DNA of 64,000 nt from JACMLD01 sp038207265 (lineage in GTDB: Bacteria > Bacteroidota > Bacteroidia > Chitinophagales > Chitinophagaceae): the NCBI GenBank assembly GCA_038207265.1, contig JBBQZZ010000001.1, positions 806,001 through 870,000 of the forward strand, given 5' to 3'. This document shows positions 55,269 to 63,102 of the stretch, in pieces. A program made the position numbers and the translations under genes. Each line of letters begins with the position of its first letter. Within the stretch, counting starts at the first letter, position 1. A model generated the notes under the pieces. That model made no database searches. It saw only the letters and a program-made list of their open reading frames with translations, and was not told the DNA's origin.

Positions 55269-55628
55269 ATGCTTATGAGAAGAGATGTGTTCCAGGCCAT
55301 AGCCGACCCGACCCGCAGGAAAATAATTAACATGATTGCGCACCAATCGCTGAACCTAAATGCCGTTGCAGAACATTTTGATATCAGCCGTCCCGCAATT
55401 TCTAAACACATAAAAATTTTAACTGAATGCGGGTTAATTGTTATCAAACAAATTGGACGTGAACGGTATTGTGAAGCCAAACTGCAAAAATTGAATGCAG
55501 TATCCGATTGGGTAGAGCAGTACCAGCAATTCTGGAACAAAAAACTGGATGCACTGGAGAATTATCTGCAGCAATCGCAATCGAAAAATAAAAACAGGGG
55601 AAGTAAAGAGAAATTAAAAAGAAGATAA
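55269..55628 (+). CDS. ArsR-family winged-helix regulator
   Basis: This 119-residue protein matches the ArsR/HTH_20 pattern: VFQAIADPTRRKIINMIAHQ, LNLNAVAEHFDISRPAISKHIKIL (recognition helix) and GRERYCEAKLQKLN. No ArsR metal-binding CxCxxC motif is present. It is followed by an AHSA1/SRPBCC gene and a DoxX gene, an arrangement seen often in Bacteroidota and Actinobacteria, in which the ArsR protein probably regulates its own operon. Confidence 0.9.
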   Translation: MLMRRDVFQAIADPTRRKIINMIAHQSLNLNAVAEHFDISRPAISKHIKILTECGLIVIKQIGRERYCEAKLQKLNAVSDWVEQYQQFWNKKLDALENYLQQSQSKNKNRGSKEKLKRR

Positions 55629-55664
55629 TAATACAACCCGCTTATATCAACATCCAAAAAAATA

Positions 55665-56105
55665 ATGATGCAAACACAACCCTTCTCAACAGAGCGTATA
55701 CTGAATGCACCGGTATCAAAGGTCTGGAAAGCGATATCAGATAAGAATGAAATGAAAAAATGGTATTTCGACTTAGCCGAATTCAGGCCGGAAGTTGGTT
55801 TTGAGTTTCAGTTCACGGCTGGCGATGAGCAGCAGCAGTTCCTGCATCTTTGCAAAGTGACCGAGGTTATCAAAGAAATAAAACTTACTTATAGCTGGAG
55901 ATACGATGGCTACGAAGGAAATTCATTTGTGACCTTTGAACTGGAGCCGGTGGGTGACAATACCCGCTTGACGCTTACGCATATGGGGCTCGAAACATTT
56001 CCGCAAAACAATCCTTCTTTTGCAAAAGAAAATTTCGCCGCAGGATGGACACATATTATTGGTACAGCATTGGTGGAATATATAGATTCCCAAAAAAAGT
56101 CTTAA
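55665..56105 (+). CDS. SRPBCC/AHSA1 family protein
   Basis: This 146-residue protein has the AHSA1 helix-grip pattern: STERILNAPVSKVWKAISDKNEMKKWYFD, FEFQFTAG, and TRLTLTHMGLETF with the C-terminal GWTHIIGTALVEYI helix. The fold binds hydrophobic ligands or Hsp90-like partners in other members. It is the second gene of the ArsR operon, 36 bp after the regulator. Confidence 0.9.
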   Translation: MMQTQPFSTERILNAPVSKVWKAISDKNEMKKWYFDLAEFRPEVGFEFQFTAGDEQQQFLHLCKVTEVIKEIKLTYSWRYDGYEGNSFVTFELEPVGDNTRLTLTHMGLETFPQNNPSFAKENFAAGWTHIIGTALVEYIDSQKKS

Positions 56106-56242
56106 CGCAAATATTTATTTTTGACGCATATTTGACGGTTAAGCGTGACCCATATTTTATGAAAGACTAGTTCCTAACCAGGTTTGGGCAAGAATATCTA
56201 TGTTTAAAAAACATTCCAGGGCATTAAATAAAAACTTACAAC

Positions 56243-56632
56243 ATGAGAAGAACAAATATTCTTTATTGGGTATTTATTGGGTTACTGGCGGCACTGATGT
56301 TATTTTCTGCTATACCCAATATCATCAGCAATGCTCAGTCTGTAGAATTAATTTCCAAACATCTTGGATATCCGGCATATTTTATACCCTTCATTGGAGT
56401 GGCAAAATTATTAGGCGTCATTGCCATTCTTTTACCCGGGTTTCCAAGATTAAAAGAATGGGCCTATGCTGGTTTCATGTTTGATTTGGTTGCAGCTATC
56501 TATTCCAGTATTGCCGTTGGCGATGCAGTAGCTAACTGGTTGCCCATGATAATCGGGCCTGTATTGATTGGCTTATCTTATTTTTTTTATCACAAAAAAC
56601 TAAAGACATCTTCCATAACAGCAGGCAGATAA
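56243..56632 (+). CDS. DoxX family membrane protein
   Basis: This 129-residue protein has four transmembrane helices with the DoxX-like features LLAALMLFSAIPNI and HLGYPAYFIPFIGVAKLLGVIAILLP. The ATG at 56243 is the natural start. DoxX-like proteins are small inner-membrane proteins of largely unknown function. It is the last gene of the ArsR-AHSA1 group, 138 bp downstream of the AHSA1 gene. Confidence 0.87.
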   Translation: MRRTNILYWVFIGLLAALMLFSAIPNIISNAQSVELISKHLGYPAYFIPFIGVAKLLGVIAILLPGFPRLKEWAYAGFMFDLVAAIYSSIAVGDAVANWLPMIIGPVLIGLSYFFYHKKLKTSSITAGR

Positions 56633-56678
56633 CAAAATATTATTTCATATAGAGTAGCTACAATCATTCATAAAATTT

Positions 56679-57395
56679 CTATTTCATTCCTCCGCCGTTT
56701 TTCCCCCAATCGTATCCAAATACTTTTTGCAGCAAGGGGGTTTCTCTCGCCTGAACGTTTGAACGAATGGCTCTTTCTTTTTCTTCAATCTTATTAAACA
56801 TCATGTTAGATACTAGTCCGGCCATGAGATTACTAATGTCCAGGTTGATCTTATTGCCCAGGAAAACTTTTGCGGGTTGTACAAGTTCATCCCACTGTTT
56901 TGCAATTTTATATTCATCCAAAGCAGATTGCATATTAGGCGCTATTGCCCGGCGCAAAGTATCTCCAATGGTACGACGCAGGTAATCTGTTGCTGCGTTG
57001 CCTCCATTCTTTACAATTCCTATTGCATCACTGATATTCATTCGTTTAATACCGAGCACAAAAACAGGAGCCGCCTGTGATGCAGTTTTTTCTGCACAGG
57101 TTCCCAATGTATTGGTAAACCGATCCACCTCTTTACTCAATCCAAGTTGTTGCAGGGTATTTGCTACTTTCTGAAATTCAGGAGGAAATATAGCGGCTAC
57201 CAATGTTTCTTTACTGAATGCACCTTTCTGACCAAGGATTGAAGAACCATAGTTACTTCCAATCATCAATGCTTCTCTTACAGCATCTATCGCATCCTGT
57301 TCTGTAACCATTCCACTCGCGATTTTATTCAATGTTTCGCAGGAAGAAAATGTACTCGCACAAGCGATAATAAAAAAGAATATTAGTTTTTTCAT
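56679..57395 (-). CDS. DUF4197 domain-containing lipoprotein
   Basis: This 238-residue protein starts with a lipobox (TFSSC, Cys19) and continues as a helical DUF4197 domain: TEQDAIDAVREALMIGSNYG, LLQ-type helices, VLGIKRMNISDAIGIVKNGGNAATDYLRRT and the KQWDELVQPAK end. The family is widespread and uncharacterised; it probably faces the periplasm. It stands alone, convergent with the DoxX gene. Confidence 0.9.
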   Translation of the reverse strand: MKKLIFFFIIACASTFSSCETLNKIASGMVTEQDAIDAVREALMIGSNYGSSILGQKGAFSKETLVAAIFPPEFQKVANTLQQLGLSKEVDRFTNTLGTCAEKTASQAAPVFVLGIKRMNISDAIGIVKNGGNAATDYLRRTIGDTLRRAIAPNMQSALDEYKIAKQWDELVQPAKVFLGNKINLDISNLMAGLVSNMMFNKIEEKERAIRSNVQARETPLLQKVFGYDWGKNGGGMK

Positions 57396-57492
57396 TCAGT
57401 AAGTTTTGAATTTGAATAGTAAGACAAGTGATCCCGCTACAGTAGATATAGTTTTAAAAGTTTAGGTTGTAAGGACAAGAAAATAAAAATAA

Positions 57493-57999
57493 TTATGGCG
57501 TTTGTAATGTTGCATTCATTGCTACGCCAATTTTTAAAGTCTGGTATACTACACAATATCTTTCAGTCAGCTTCAGTAACGCCTCCAATTGTTCCGAACT
57601 GGCATCCGTATTTATCGAATACAACAAACGTATTGCCTTGAAACCCACGGAAGCATCTTTAGTAACACCCAATGTACCACGGAAATCCAAATCACCCTCA
57701 GCTTTTACTGTTCCGCTTTTTATTGTTATTCCGATGGCAGTTGCAACTGCGTTCATCGTAACACCGGCGCATGCTACCAGTGCTTCCAGCAACATGTCAC
57801 CCGAACATGCGAGCATACCTGTACCACCGGTTGCAGGATGCAGTCCCGCTTCAACAATTGCTTTGCCGGTAGACACTTTACATGAAATACCTTCACCCAG
57901 GTTCCCTTCAGCTTTTAAAGTAATCAATGCTGAAACTGGTTCATCCCGGTATTTTTCTTTTAATGGTGCCTGCAGGCTTTTTAATTCTTCGGAATTCAT
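57493..57999 (-). CDS. OsmC/Ohr family peroxiredoxin-like protein
   Basis: This 168-residue protein has the OsmC two-cysteine pattern: LEALVACAGVTM (first Cys) and LTERYCVVYQTL (second Cys), with HPATGGTGMLACSGDML before them. Such proteins reduce organic hydroperoxides with thiol donors in the cytoplasm. The N-terminus has no signal peptide. It stands alone, 97 bp from the DUF4197 start and with an intergenic inverted repeat upstream. Confidence 0.9.
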   Translation of the reverse strand: MNSEELKSLQAPLKEKYRDEPVSALITLKAEGNLGEGISCKVSTGKAIVEAGLHPATGGTGMLACSGDMLLEALVACAGVTMNAVATAIGITIKSGTVKAEGDLDFRGTLGVTKDASVGFKAIRLLYSINTDASSEQLEALLKLTERYCVVYQTLKIGVAMNATLQTP

Positions 58000-58064
58000 T
58001 TTGTTCTGATGTTTGAAAATTTGTTGTAAATATTTTTATTACCATTCCCTGATCATTAGTTGTG

Positions 58065-58132
58065 AAAAGTGAATAGTAAGTGATTATCATGCAAGTTACA
58101 CAACTGACAACTCACTACTCACCACTCACTTT
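58065..58132. repeat. Degenerate intergenic inverted repeat
   Basis: GTGAAAAGTGAATAGTAAG on the left and a run of CTCACTACTCACCACTCAC on the right form an imperfect stem around a short spacer. It resembles the elements at 34249, 60601 and 62927. It lies between the OsmC gene and a small unknown gene. Confidence 0.5.
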
Positions 58133-58167
58133 AATTTATCTATTTCGTTCGCGTATGCACTAAAAAT

Positions 58168-58431
58168 CTATCCGGTTGCTTTTTCTTCATACATAAATGC
58201 ATTATCTGTAAATGTTATCGGAATTTTATTTTGTTTGCACCATGCTGAACAAGCCTCCGAATAAATTTCCCATTTTGCTTTTGCCCATTCAGGTGCTGTT
58301 GCCTGCCAACGGGTACTATCAGGAAAATAAACATGTAGTGTTCCCATCGTAATTTCAAAAATCAAAACGCCATCCCTGCTGCCGGCTACCAGTTCTTCTT
58401 TCCATCTTGGGTTAAAGGATATTGCAGACAT
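58168..58431 (-). CDS. Small soluble protein, unknown function
   Basis: This 87-residue protein is rich in Trp and aromatic residues (FNPRWKEEL, FEITMGTLHVYFPDS, WAKAKWEIYSEACSAWC). I recognise no family. The composition is protein-like and the frame has a clean ATG. No signal peptide. It stands alone. Confidence 0.6.
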   Translation of the reverse strand: MSAISFNPRWKEELVAGSRDGVLIFEITMGTLHVYFPDSTRWQATAPEWAKAKWEIYSEACSAWCKQNKIPITFTDNAFMYEEKATG

Positions 58432-58521
58432 TATGTAGAACGAATTTGATTTTATTTGTAATCACCCATCAGCATATTCAATAGTAACATAACGAAAGCT
58501 AAGACCCATGGCCCAAAACAA

Positions 58522-58728
58522 TCAATAAAGCAATAAAATATTTTCCTTTATAAAAGTAAAGTACACACTCAATATACCCATACTGAGGCACAGGATCGAA
58601 AAAACAATGGTAGCATTCTTGGAATATTTACTCGTGCTTAGTATATGAATTGTATTTAGGAAAAAGTGACCCCCGATATAAAAATTCATTACTGTAATGA
58701 GAATGGTAAATATTTTGGAAGCATTCAT
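58522..58728 (-). CDS. Possible small membrane protein
   Basis: This 68-residue frame has two hydrophobic helices (about 5-30 and 42-65). No family is recognised. It ends with a run of hydrophobic residues and has no clear neighbours. It could be a real small membrane protein, but the evidence is only length and composition. Confidence 0.4.
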   Translation of the reverse strand: MNASKIFTILITVMNFYIGGHFFLNTIHILSTSKYSKNATIVFSILCLSMGILSVYFTFIKENILLLY

Positions 58729-58893
58729 ATATTAACTGAAATCGTTCTATCGTAAAAATACAAATAAACCCTTCTGAAAAATTTATACGCAAAATGTTCA
58801 GCGTTAAAAAAATCTCACAAGATTATATGGGGTAATCTTTAACGAACTTCAAAATAAAATTTCATATAATCAATGCCATGATATAAACAAAAA

Positions 58894-58917
58894 ACCCCGC
58901 TGAATGACAGGGTTTTT
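58894..58917 (-). terminator. Terminator after the ABC-F gene
   Basis: Arms AACCCC(G) and GGGTTTTT flank the loop GCTGAATGACA; on the minus strand the hairpin is followed by a U-run. It lies about 20 bp past the ABC-F stop. Confidence 0.7.
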
Positions 58918-58935
58918 CACTTTTGAATGTTTACT

Positions 58936-60561
58936 TCACTTGTACATATCTTCTCTCAATTGTTTCACCCGATCATCCGCCAGGTATTCGTCAAATGTTG
59001 TAAGCCTGTCGATGATGCCTTTGGGCGTGAGTTCTATAATACGATTGGCAACAGTCTGCATAAAGGTATGGTCATGGCTTGTCAATAATACAATGCCTTT
59101 AAACTCACTGATATTTTCATTGAAACTTTGAATACTTTCCAAATCAAGGTGATTGGTAGGTTGATCCAAAATAACCACATTGGGATTCTGCAGCATCATA
59201 CGACTGAGCATACAACGTACTTTTTCACCCCCGCTTAATACAGCAGTCTTTTTTAAAACATCATCGCCACTGAACAACATCTTTCCTAAAAATCCACGAA
59301 GAAAGGGCTCATCTGCATCCGTAACATGAGCCGGAACAAATTGCCTTAACCAATCCATTAATGTCATATTATCTTTAAAGTACTGTTCGTTTTCAAAAGG
59401 CAGGTAAGCTTTTGTAACAGTAGTTCCCCACTCATATTTTCCGGTATCTGCTTTTACTTCCCCATTAATAATATTGAAAAAAGCGGTTACTGCCAGCGCA
59501 TCGCGACTGAGAATTGCAATCTTATCTCCCTTATTGATGGTGAAACTGGCGTCTTTGAATAATAAACGCCCATCAACGGATTTACTTAATTTTTCTACAT
59601 TCAGAATCTGGTTACCCACATCCCGTAGTGGTTGAAAAATAATGCCGGGATATTTTCTATTACTGGGTTCAATTTCTTCAATGGTTAATTTCTCCAATGC
59701 TTTTTTACGGGAAGTAGCCTGCTTACTTTTTGAAGCGTTGGCACTGAAGCGTGCTATGAAATCGAGCAATGCCTGGCGCTTCTCTTCTGTTTTCTTATTC
59801 TTATCCCCCATTTGCCTCGCCATCAACTGTGATGATCCGTACCAGAAAGTATAGTTACCTGTAAATATTTTAATTTTTTGGCGATCTACATCTGCAACAT
59901 GTGTACAAACAGAATCAAGAAAGTGGCGATCGTGACTTACAACCAATACAATATTTTCATAGTCTGCGAGAAAATTTTCGAGCCAGCTGATGGTTTCAAT
60001 ATCCAAACCATTCGTAGGCTCATCCAGTAACAAAATATCAGGGTTACCAAATAAAGCCTGTGCCAGCAAAACCCGGAGCTTTAGGTTACCGGGAATATCT
60101 TTCATCAGCATCTGGTGATATTCTTCATTCACACCCAGTTCACTCAATAAAGTTGCCGCGTCGCTATCGGCCGTATAGCCACCCATTTCACCAAACTCAC
60201 CTTCCAGTTCAGCAGCGCGCATTCCGTCTTCTTCTGAAAAATCTGCCAATGCATAAATCTGCTCCCGCTCCTGCATCACTTTCCACATTTTGGTATGACC
60301 CATCATAACGGTGTTCAATACCGTATATTCATCAAACTCAAACTGGTTTTGTTTCAACACCGCAAGTCTTTCACCGGGTGTAATATCAACTGATCCCTTG
60401 TTGGGTTCAATCTCTCCACTCAAAATTTTAAGAAAGGTACTTTTGCCGGCACCATTGGCACCAATTACACCATAGCAATTTCCTTTTACAAAATTGAGGT
60501 TCACTTCATCAAACAATACCCTTTTACCATAGGCCAGGGTGATATTTCTTGCACTAATCAT
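58936..60561 (-). CDS. ABC-F family ATP-binding protein
   Basis: This 541-residue protein has two ATP-binding domains in one chain and no membrane segments. Walker A sites are GANGAGKST (first) and a weaker LSRDALAVT-type loop with KGDKIAI (second); signatures include VLSGGEKVRCMLSRM and Walker B VVILDQPTNHLD and ILLLDEPTNG. The interdomain linker is charged (about 230-300). ABC-F proteins act on the ribosome, in translation regulation or antibiotic protection. This length and sequence fit the YbiT/EttA-like housekeeping group rather than a resistance type, but that is not certain. Confidence 0.9.
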   Translation of the reverse strand: MISARNITLAYGKRVLFDEVNLNFVKGNCYGVIGANGAGKSTFLKILSGEIEPNKGSVDITPGERLAVLKQNQFEFDEYTVLNTVMMGHTKMWKVMQEREQIYALADFSEEDGMRAAELEGEFGEMGGYTADSDAATLLSELGVNEEYHQMLMKDIPGNLKLRVLLAQALFGNPDILLLDEPTNGLDIETISWLENFLADYENIVLVVSHDRHFLDSVCTHVADVDRQKIKIFTGNYTFWYGSSQLMARQMGDKNKKTEEKRQALLDFIARFSANASKSKQATSRKKALEKLTIEEIEPSNRKYPGIIFQPLRDVGNQILNVEKLSKSVDGRLLFKDASFTINKGDKIAILSRDALAVTAFFNIINGEVKADTGKYEWGTTVTKAYLPFENEQYFKDNMTLMDWLRQFVPAHVTDADEPFLRGFLGKMLFSGDDVLKKTAVLSGGEKVRCMLSRMMLQNPNVVILDQPTNHLDLESIQSFNENISEFKGIVLLTSHDHTFMQTVANRIIELTPKGIIDRLTTFDEYLADDRVKQLREDMYK

Positions 60562-60600
60562 TTATACTACTTATTTTTTTGGAGCTGCGAAGGTAATCAA

Positions 60601-60720
60601 AGTATGTAGTATTTAGTATATAGAATGGCCCGCAACTATCGACGTGCCGGCAGCCAAAAAAAACTCCTGCAGACCAACGCCTGCAGGAGCTTATCTATAT
60701 ACTCAATACTATGTACTGAG
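60601..60720. repeat. Inverted repeat enclosing the groL terminator
   Basis: AGTATGTAGTATTTAGTATATAG on the left and CTATATACTCAATACTATGTACT on the right pair imperfectly across about 70 bp. The sequences between them include the hairpin at 60664. The repeat is a relative, in arrangement, of those at 34249, 58065 and 62927. Confidence 0.45.
60664..60690 (-). terminator. Terminator of groL
   Basis: CTCCTGCAG (60664-60672) pairs with CTGCAGGAG near 60681-60689 around an eight-base loop. On the minus strand it is followed by a run of U. It lies 40 bp past the groL stop. Confidence 0.8.
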
Positions 60721-60729
60721 TAATGTTTC

Positions 60730-62364
60730 TTAGTATCCCATTCCACCCATATCAGGTGCACCATGGCTATGAGCCGCTTCTTCTTTCTTAGGTTTGTCAG
60801 CCACTACACATTCAGTAGTTAATAACATACCAGCAATTGAAGCTGCATTTTCCAGTGCAATACGGGTAACTTTAGTAGGATCAATAACACCCGCTTTAAA
60901 CAGGTTCTCATATATTTCAGTTCTTGCATTGAAACCGTAATCTGCCTTTCCTTCTTTTACTTTTTGTACAACAATAGAACCTTCGATACCACTGTTAATA
61001 ACAATCTGGCGAAGTGGTTCCTCAATAGCTCTCTTAACGATTGCAATACCGGTTGTTTCATCTTCATTGGCACCTTTCAGTTTTTCCAATGATTCAATTG
61101 CCCGGATAAAAGAAACACCACCACCCGGAACGATGCCTTCTTCCACTGCAGCTCTTGTTGCATGTAAAGCATCATCTACACGGTCTTTCTTTTCTTTCAT
61201 TTCCATTTCAGTAGCAGCACCAATATACAATACAGCTACACCACCGCTTAATTTGGCAAGGCGTTCCTGTAATTTTTCTTTATCATAATCAGAAGTAGTA
61301 TTTTCTACCTGTGCTTTGATTTGATTAACGCGTGCAACGATATCTGCTTTTTTACCCTTTCCGCCAACAACAATTGTGTTGTCTTTGTCAATAGTAATAG
61401 ATGCAGCCTGACCAAGTGAAGCTAAATCAGCAGCTTCCAGTTTGTAACCCAGTTCTTCACTGATTACAGTTCCTGCTGTAAGGATAGCGATATCCTGCAA
61501 CATTTCTTTTCTGCGATCACCAAAACCGGGTGCTTTAACTGCAGCCACTTTCAATGTACCACGCAATTTGTTTACTACCAATGTAGCCAATGCTTCGCCT
61601 TCCAGGTCTTCAGCGATGATTACCAAAGGACGTCCGCTTTGCGCTACTTTTTCAAGTATGTGCAAAATATCTTTCATTGCAGATATTTTCTTATCATAGA
61701 TAAGAATGTATGGGTTCTGCAATTCAGCTTCCATTTTTTCGCTGTTGGTAACAAAATAAGGAGAGATATAACCGCGATCGAACTGCATACCTTCAACCAC
61801 ATCAACAGTTGTATCTGTTCCTTTTGCCTCTTCAACAGTGATAACACCTTCCTTACCTACTTTGGCAAATGCTTCTGCAATCAGTTTACCAATTGTTTCG
61901 TCATTATTTGCAGAAATAGAAGCTACCTGCTGAATTTTTTTGCTATCGTTACCTATGGTCTGAGATTGAGCTTTTAAATTCTCAACAACTTTAGCAACCG
62001 CTTTGTCAATACCACGTTTCAAATCCATTGGATTTGCACCGGCAGCTACATTTTTAAGTCCTTCACTTATTATTGACTGGGCCAGTACAGTTGCAGTAGT
62101 AGTACCATCGCCTGCTATGTCAGCAGTTTTAGACGCTACTTCCTTAACCATTTGTGCTCCCATGTTTTCAATAGGATCGTCCAGTTCAATTTCTTTTGCA
62201 ACGGTAACACCATCTTTTGTAACCGCTGGTGCACCAAATTTTTTCTCAATTACCACATTGCGACCTTTTGGTCCGAGGGTAACTTTTACTGCGTTGGCCA
62301 GGATGTCAACGCCTTTCTTCATTTTATTTCTTGCTTCAATGTCGAAGAAAATCTGTTTTGCCAT
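60730..62364 (-). CDS. groL: Chaperonin GroEL
   Basis: This 544-residue protein is full length. The start MAKQIFFDIEARNKMKKGVD and VKVTLGPKGRNVVIEK (ATP-binding apical turn), the DGTTTATVLAQ motif and the C-terminal GGMGY tail are all standard. It folds proteins inside the GroEL/GroES cage. It is downstream of groS with a 107-bp spacer that contains two hairpins. No CIRCE operator is visible in that spacer. Confidence 0.98.
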   Translation of the reverse strand: MAKQIFFDIEARNKMKKGVDILANAVKVTLGPKGRNVVIEKKFGAPAVTKDGVTVAKEIELDDPIENMGAQMVKEVASKTADIAGDGTTTATVLAQSIISEGLKNVAAGANPMDLKRGIDKAVAKVVENLKAQSQTIGNDSKKIQQVASISANNDETIGKLIAEAFAKVGKEGVITVEEAKGTDTTVDVVEGMQFDRGYISPYFVTNSEKMEAELQNPYILIYDKKISAMKDILHILEKVAQSGRPLVIIAEDLEGEALATLVVNKLRGTLKVAAVKAPGFGDRRKEMLQDIAILTAGTVISEELGYKLEAADLASLGQAASITIDKDNTIVVGGKGKKADIVARVNQIKAQVENTTSDYDKEKLQERLAKLSGGVAVLYIGAATEMEMKEKKDRVDDALHATRAAVEEGIVPGGGVSFIRAIESLEKLKGANEDETTGIAIVKRAIEEPLRQIVINSGIEGSIVVQKVKEGKADYGFNARTEIYENLFKAGVIDPTKVTRIALENAASIAGMLLTTECVVADKPKKEEAAHSHGAPDMGGMGY

Positions 62365-62427
62365 AATCGTTTGTTTGAAATTTTTAAGAATAGTAATATG
62401 GAGCTGTAAGCTTTGAGCATATAAGTA

Positions 62428-62471
62428 TTGGTATAAATACCAACAGCTATTAACCCGGGCTAATAGCTGTT
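62428..62471 (-). other. Two hairpins in the groS-groL spacer
   Basis: An 11-bp stem (AACAGCTATTA at 62442-62452 with its complement at 62461-62471) begins right after the groS stop, and a palindrome (TTGGTATAAATACCAA, 62428-62443) lies beside it, sharing two bases. Neither is followed by a U-run. They may be mRNA-processing or stability elements that set the groS to groL ratio. Confidence 0.5.
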
Positions 62472-62753
62472 TTAAACAATCGCTAAAATGTCGCTTTCAC
62501 GCATAATCAGCAATTCTTCACCTTCTACTGTCAATTCAGATCCGGCATACTTTCCGTATAATACGGTATCGCCAATTTTAACGGTAACAGGCTCATCTTT
62601 TTTACCAGGACCCGCAGCTACTACTGTTCCGCGTTGTGGTTTCTCTTTCGCAGTATCGGGGATGATGATACCACCGGCTGTCTTTTCTTCAGCTTTAGCT
62701 GGACGTACAATTACCCTGTCGTGCAATGGGGTAACATTTAGCTTCTTAGCCAT
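62472..62753 (-). CDS. groS: Co-chaperonin GroES
   Basis: This 93-residue protein matches GroES throughout: PLHDRVIVRPAKAEEKTAGGIIIPD (mobile loop), GTVVAAGPGKKDE, and KIGDTVLYGKYAGSELTVEGEELLIMRESDILAIV at the end. It caps the GroEL ring. It is the first gene of the groS-groL transcript. I see no CIRCE or sigma-32-like element upstream. Confidence 0.98.
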   Translation of the reverse strand: MAKKLNVTPLHDRVIVRPAKAEEKTAGGIIIPDTAKEKPQRGTVVAAGPGKKDEPVTVKIGDTVLYGKYAGSELTVEGEELLIMRESDILAIV

Positions 62754-62926
62754 ATGCTTTTATTTTTTGTTTTTGGTGAGAAAATTTCTAATGGCAGGCG
62801 AAACTAAACCAATTCTATACCAAAGGGTTCAAAATCTTAAAAAATGGAATTCTTGACAGTTTAAAGCTTCAGATGGCAGACAAAGTTTGTTAGATAGTGA
62901 CATTCTTTGTCAAATTTTCATTTCTC

Positions 62927-63056
62927 TGGCTAGTAGTGAGTAGTTAGTAGCTAGCAGTAGGTTACAATATAATCAGGATCTCCAAATTAATTTTGAAGCC
63001 CCTTACTAGCTACTTGTCACTACCTGCTAGCCACCGGCTACTTCCACTACCTACTT
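62927..63056. repeat. Degenerate intergenic inverted repeat upstream of nusB
   Basis: The left part (CTAGTAGTGAGTAGTTAGTAG) and the right part (CTACTTGTCACTACCTGCTAG and further CTAC units) are imperfectly complementary. The centre has a GGATCTCCAAATTAATTTTG stretch like the ATCCCCAAATCATTTTA centre of the element at 34249. It separates groS and nusB, which diverge. Confidence 0.55.
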
Positions 63057-63102
63057 CCAAATGAATCCCTATCTTCGCTGCCTCAAATAAGTTCTTAGGC
63101 CA

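Noticed and set aside
61067..62416. Long + strand ORFs opposite groL
   Set aside because: They are antisense shadows of a strongly conserved gene with biased codon use.
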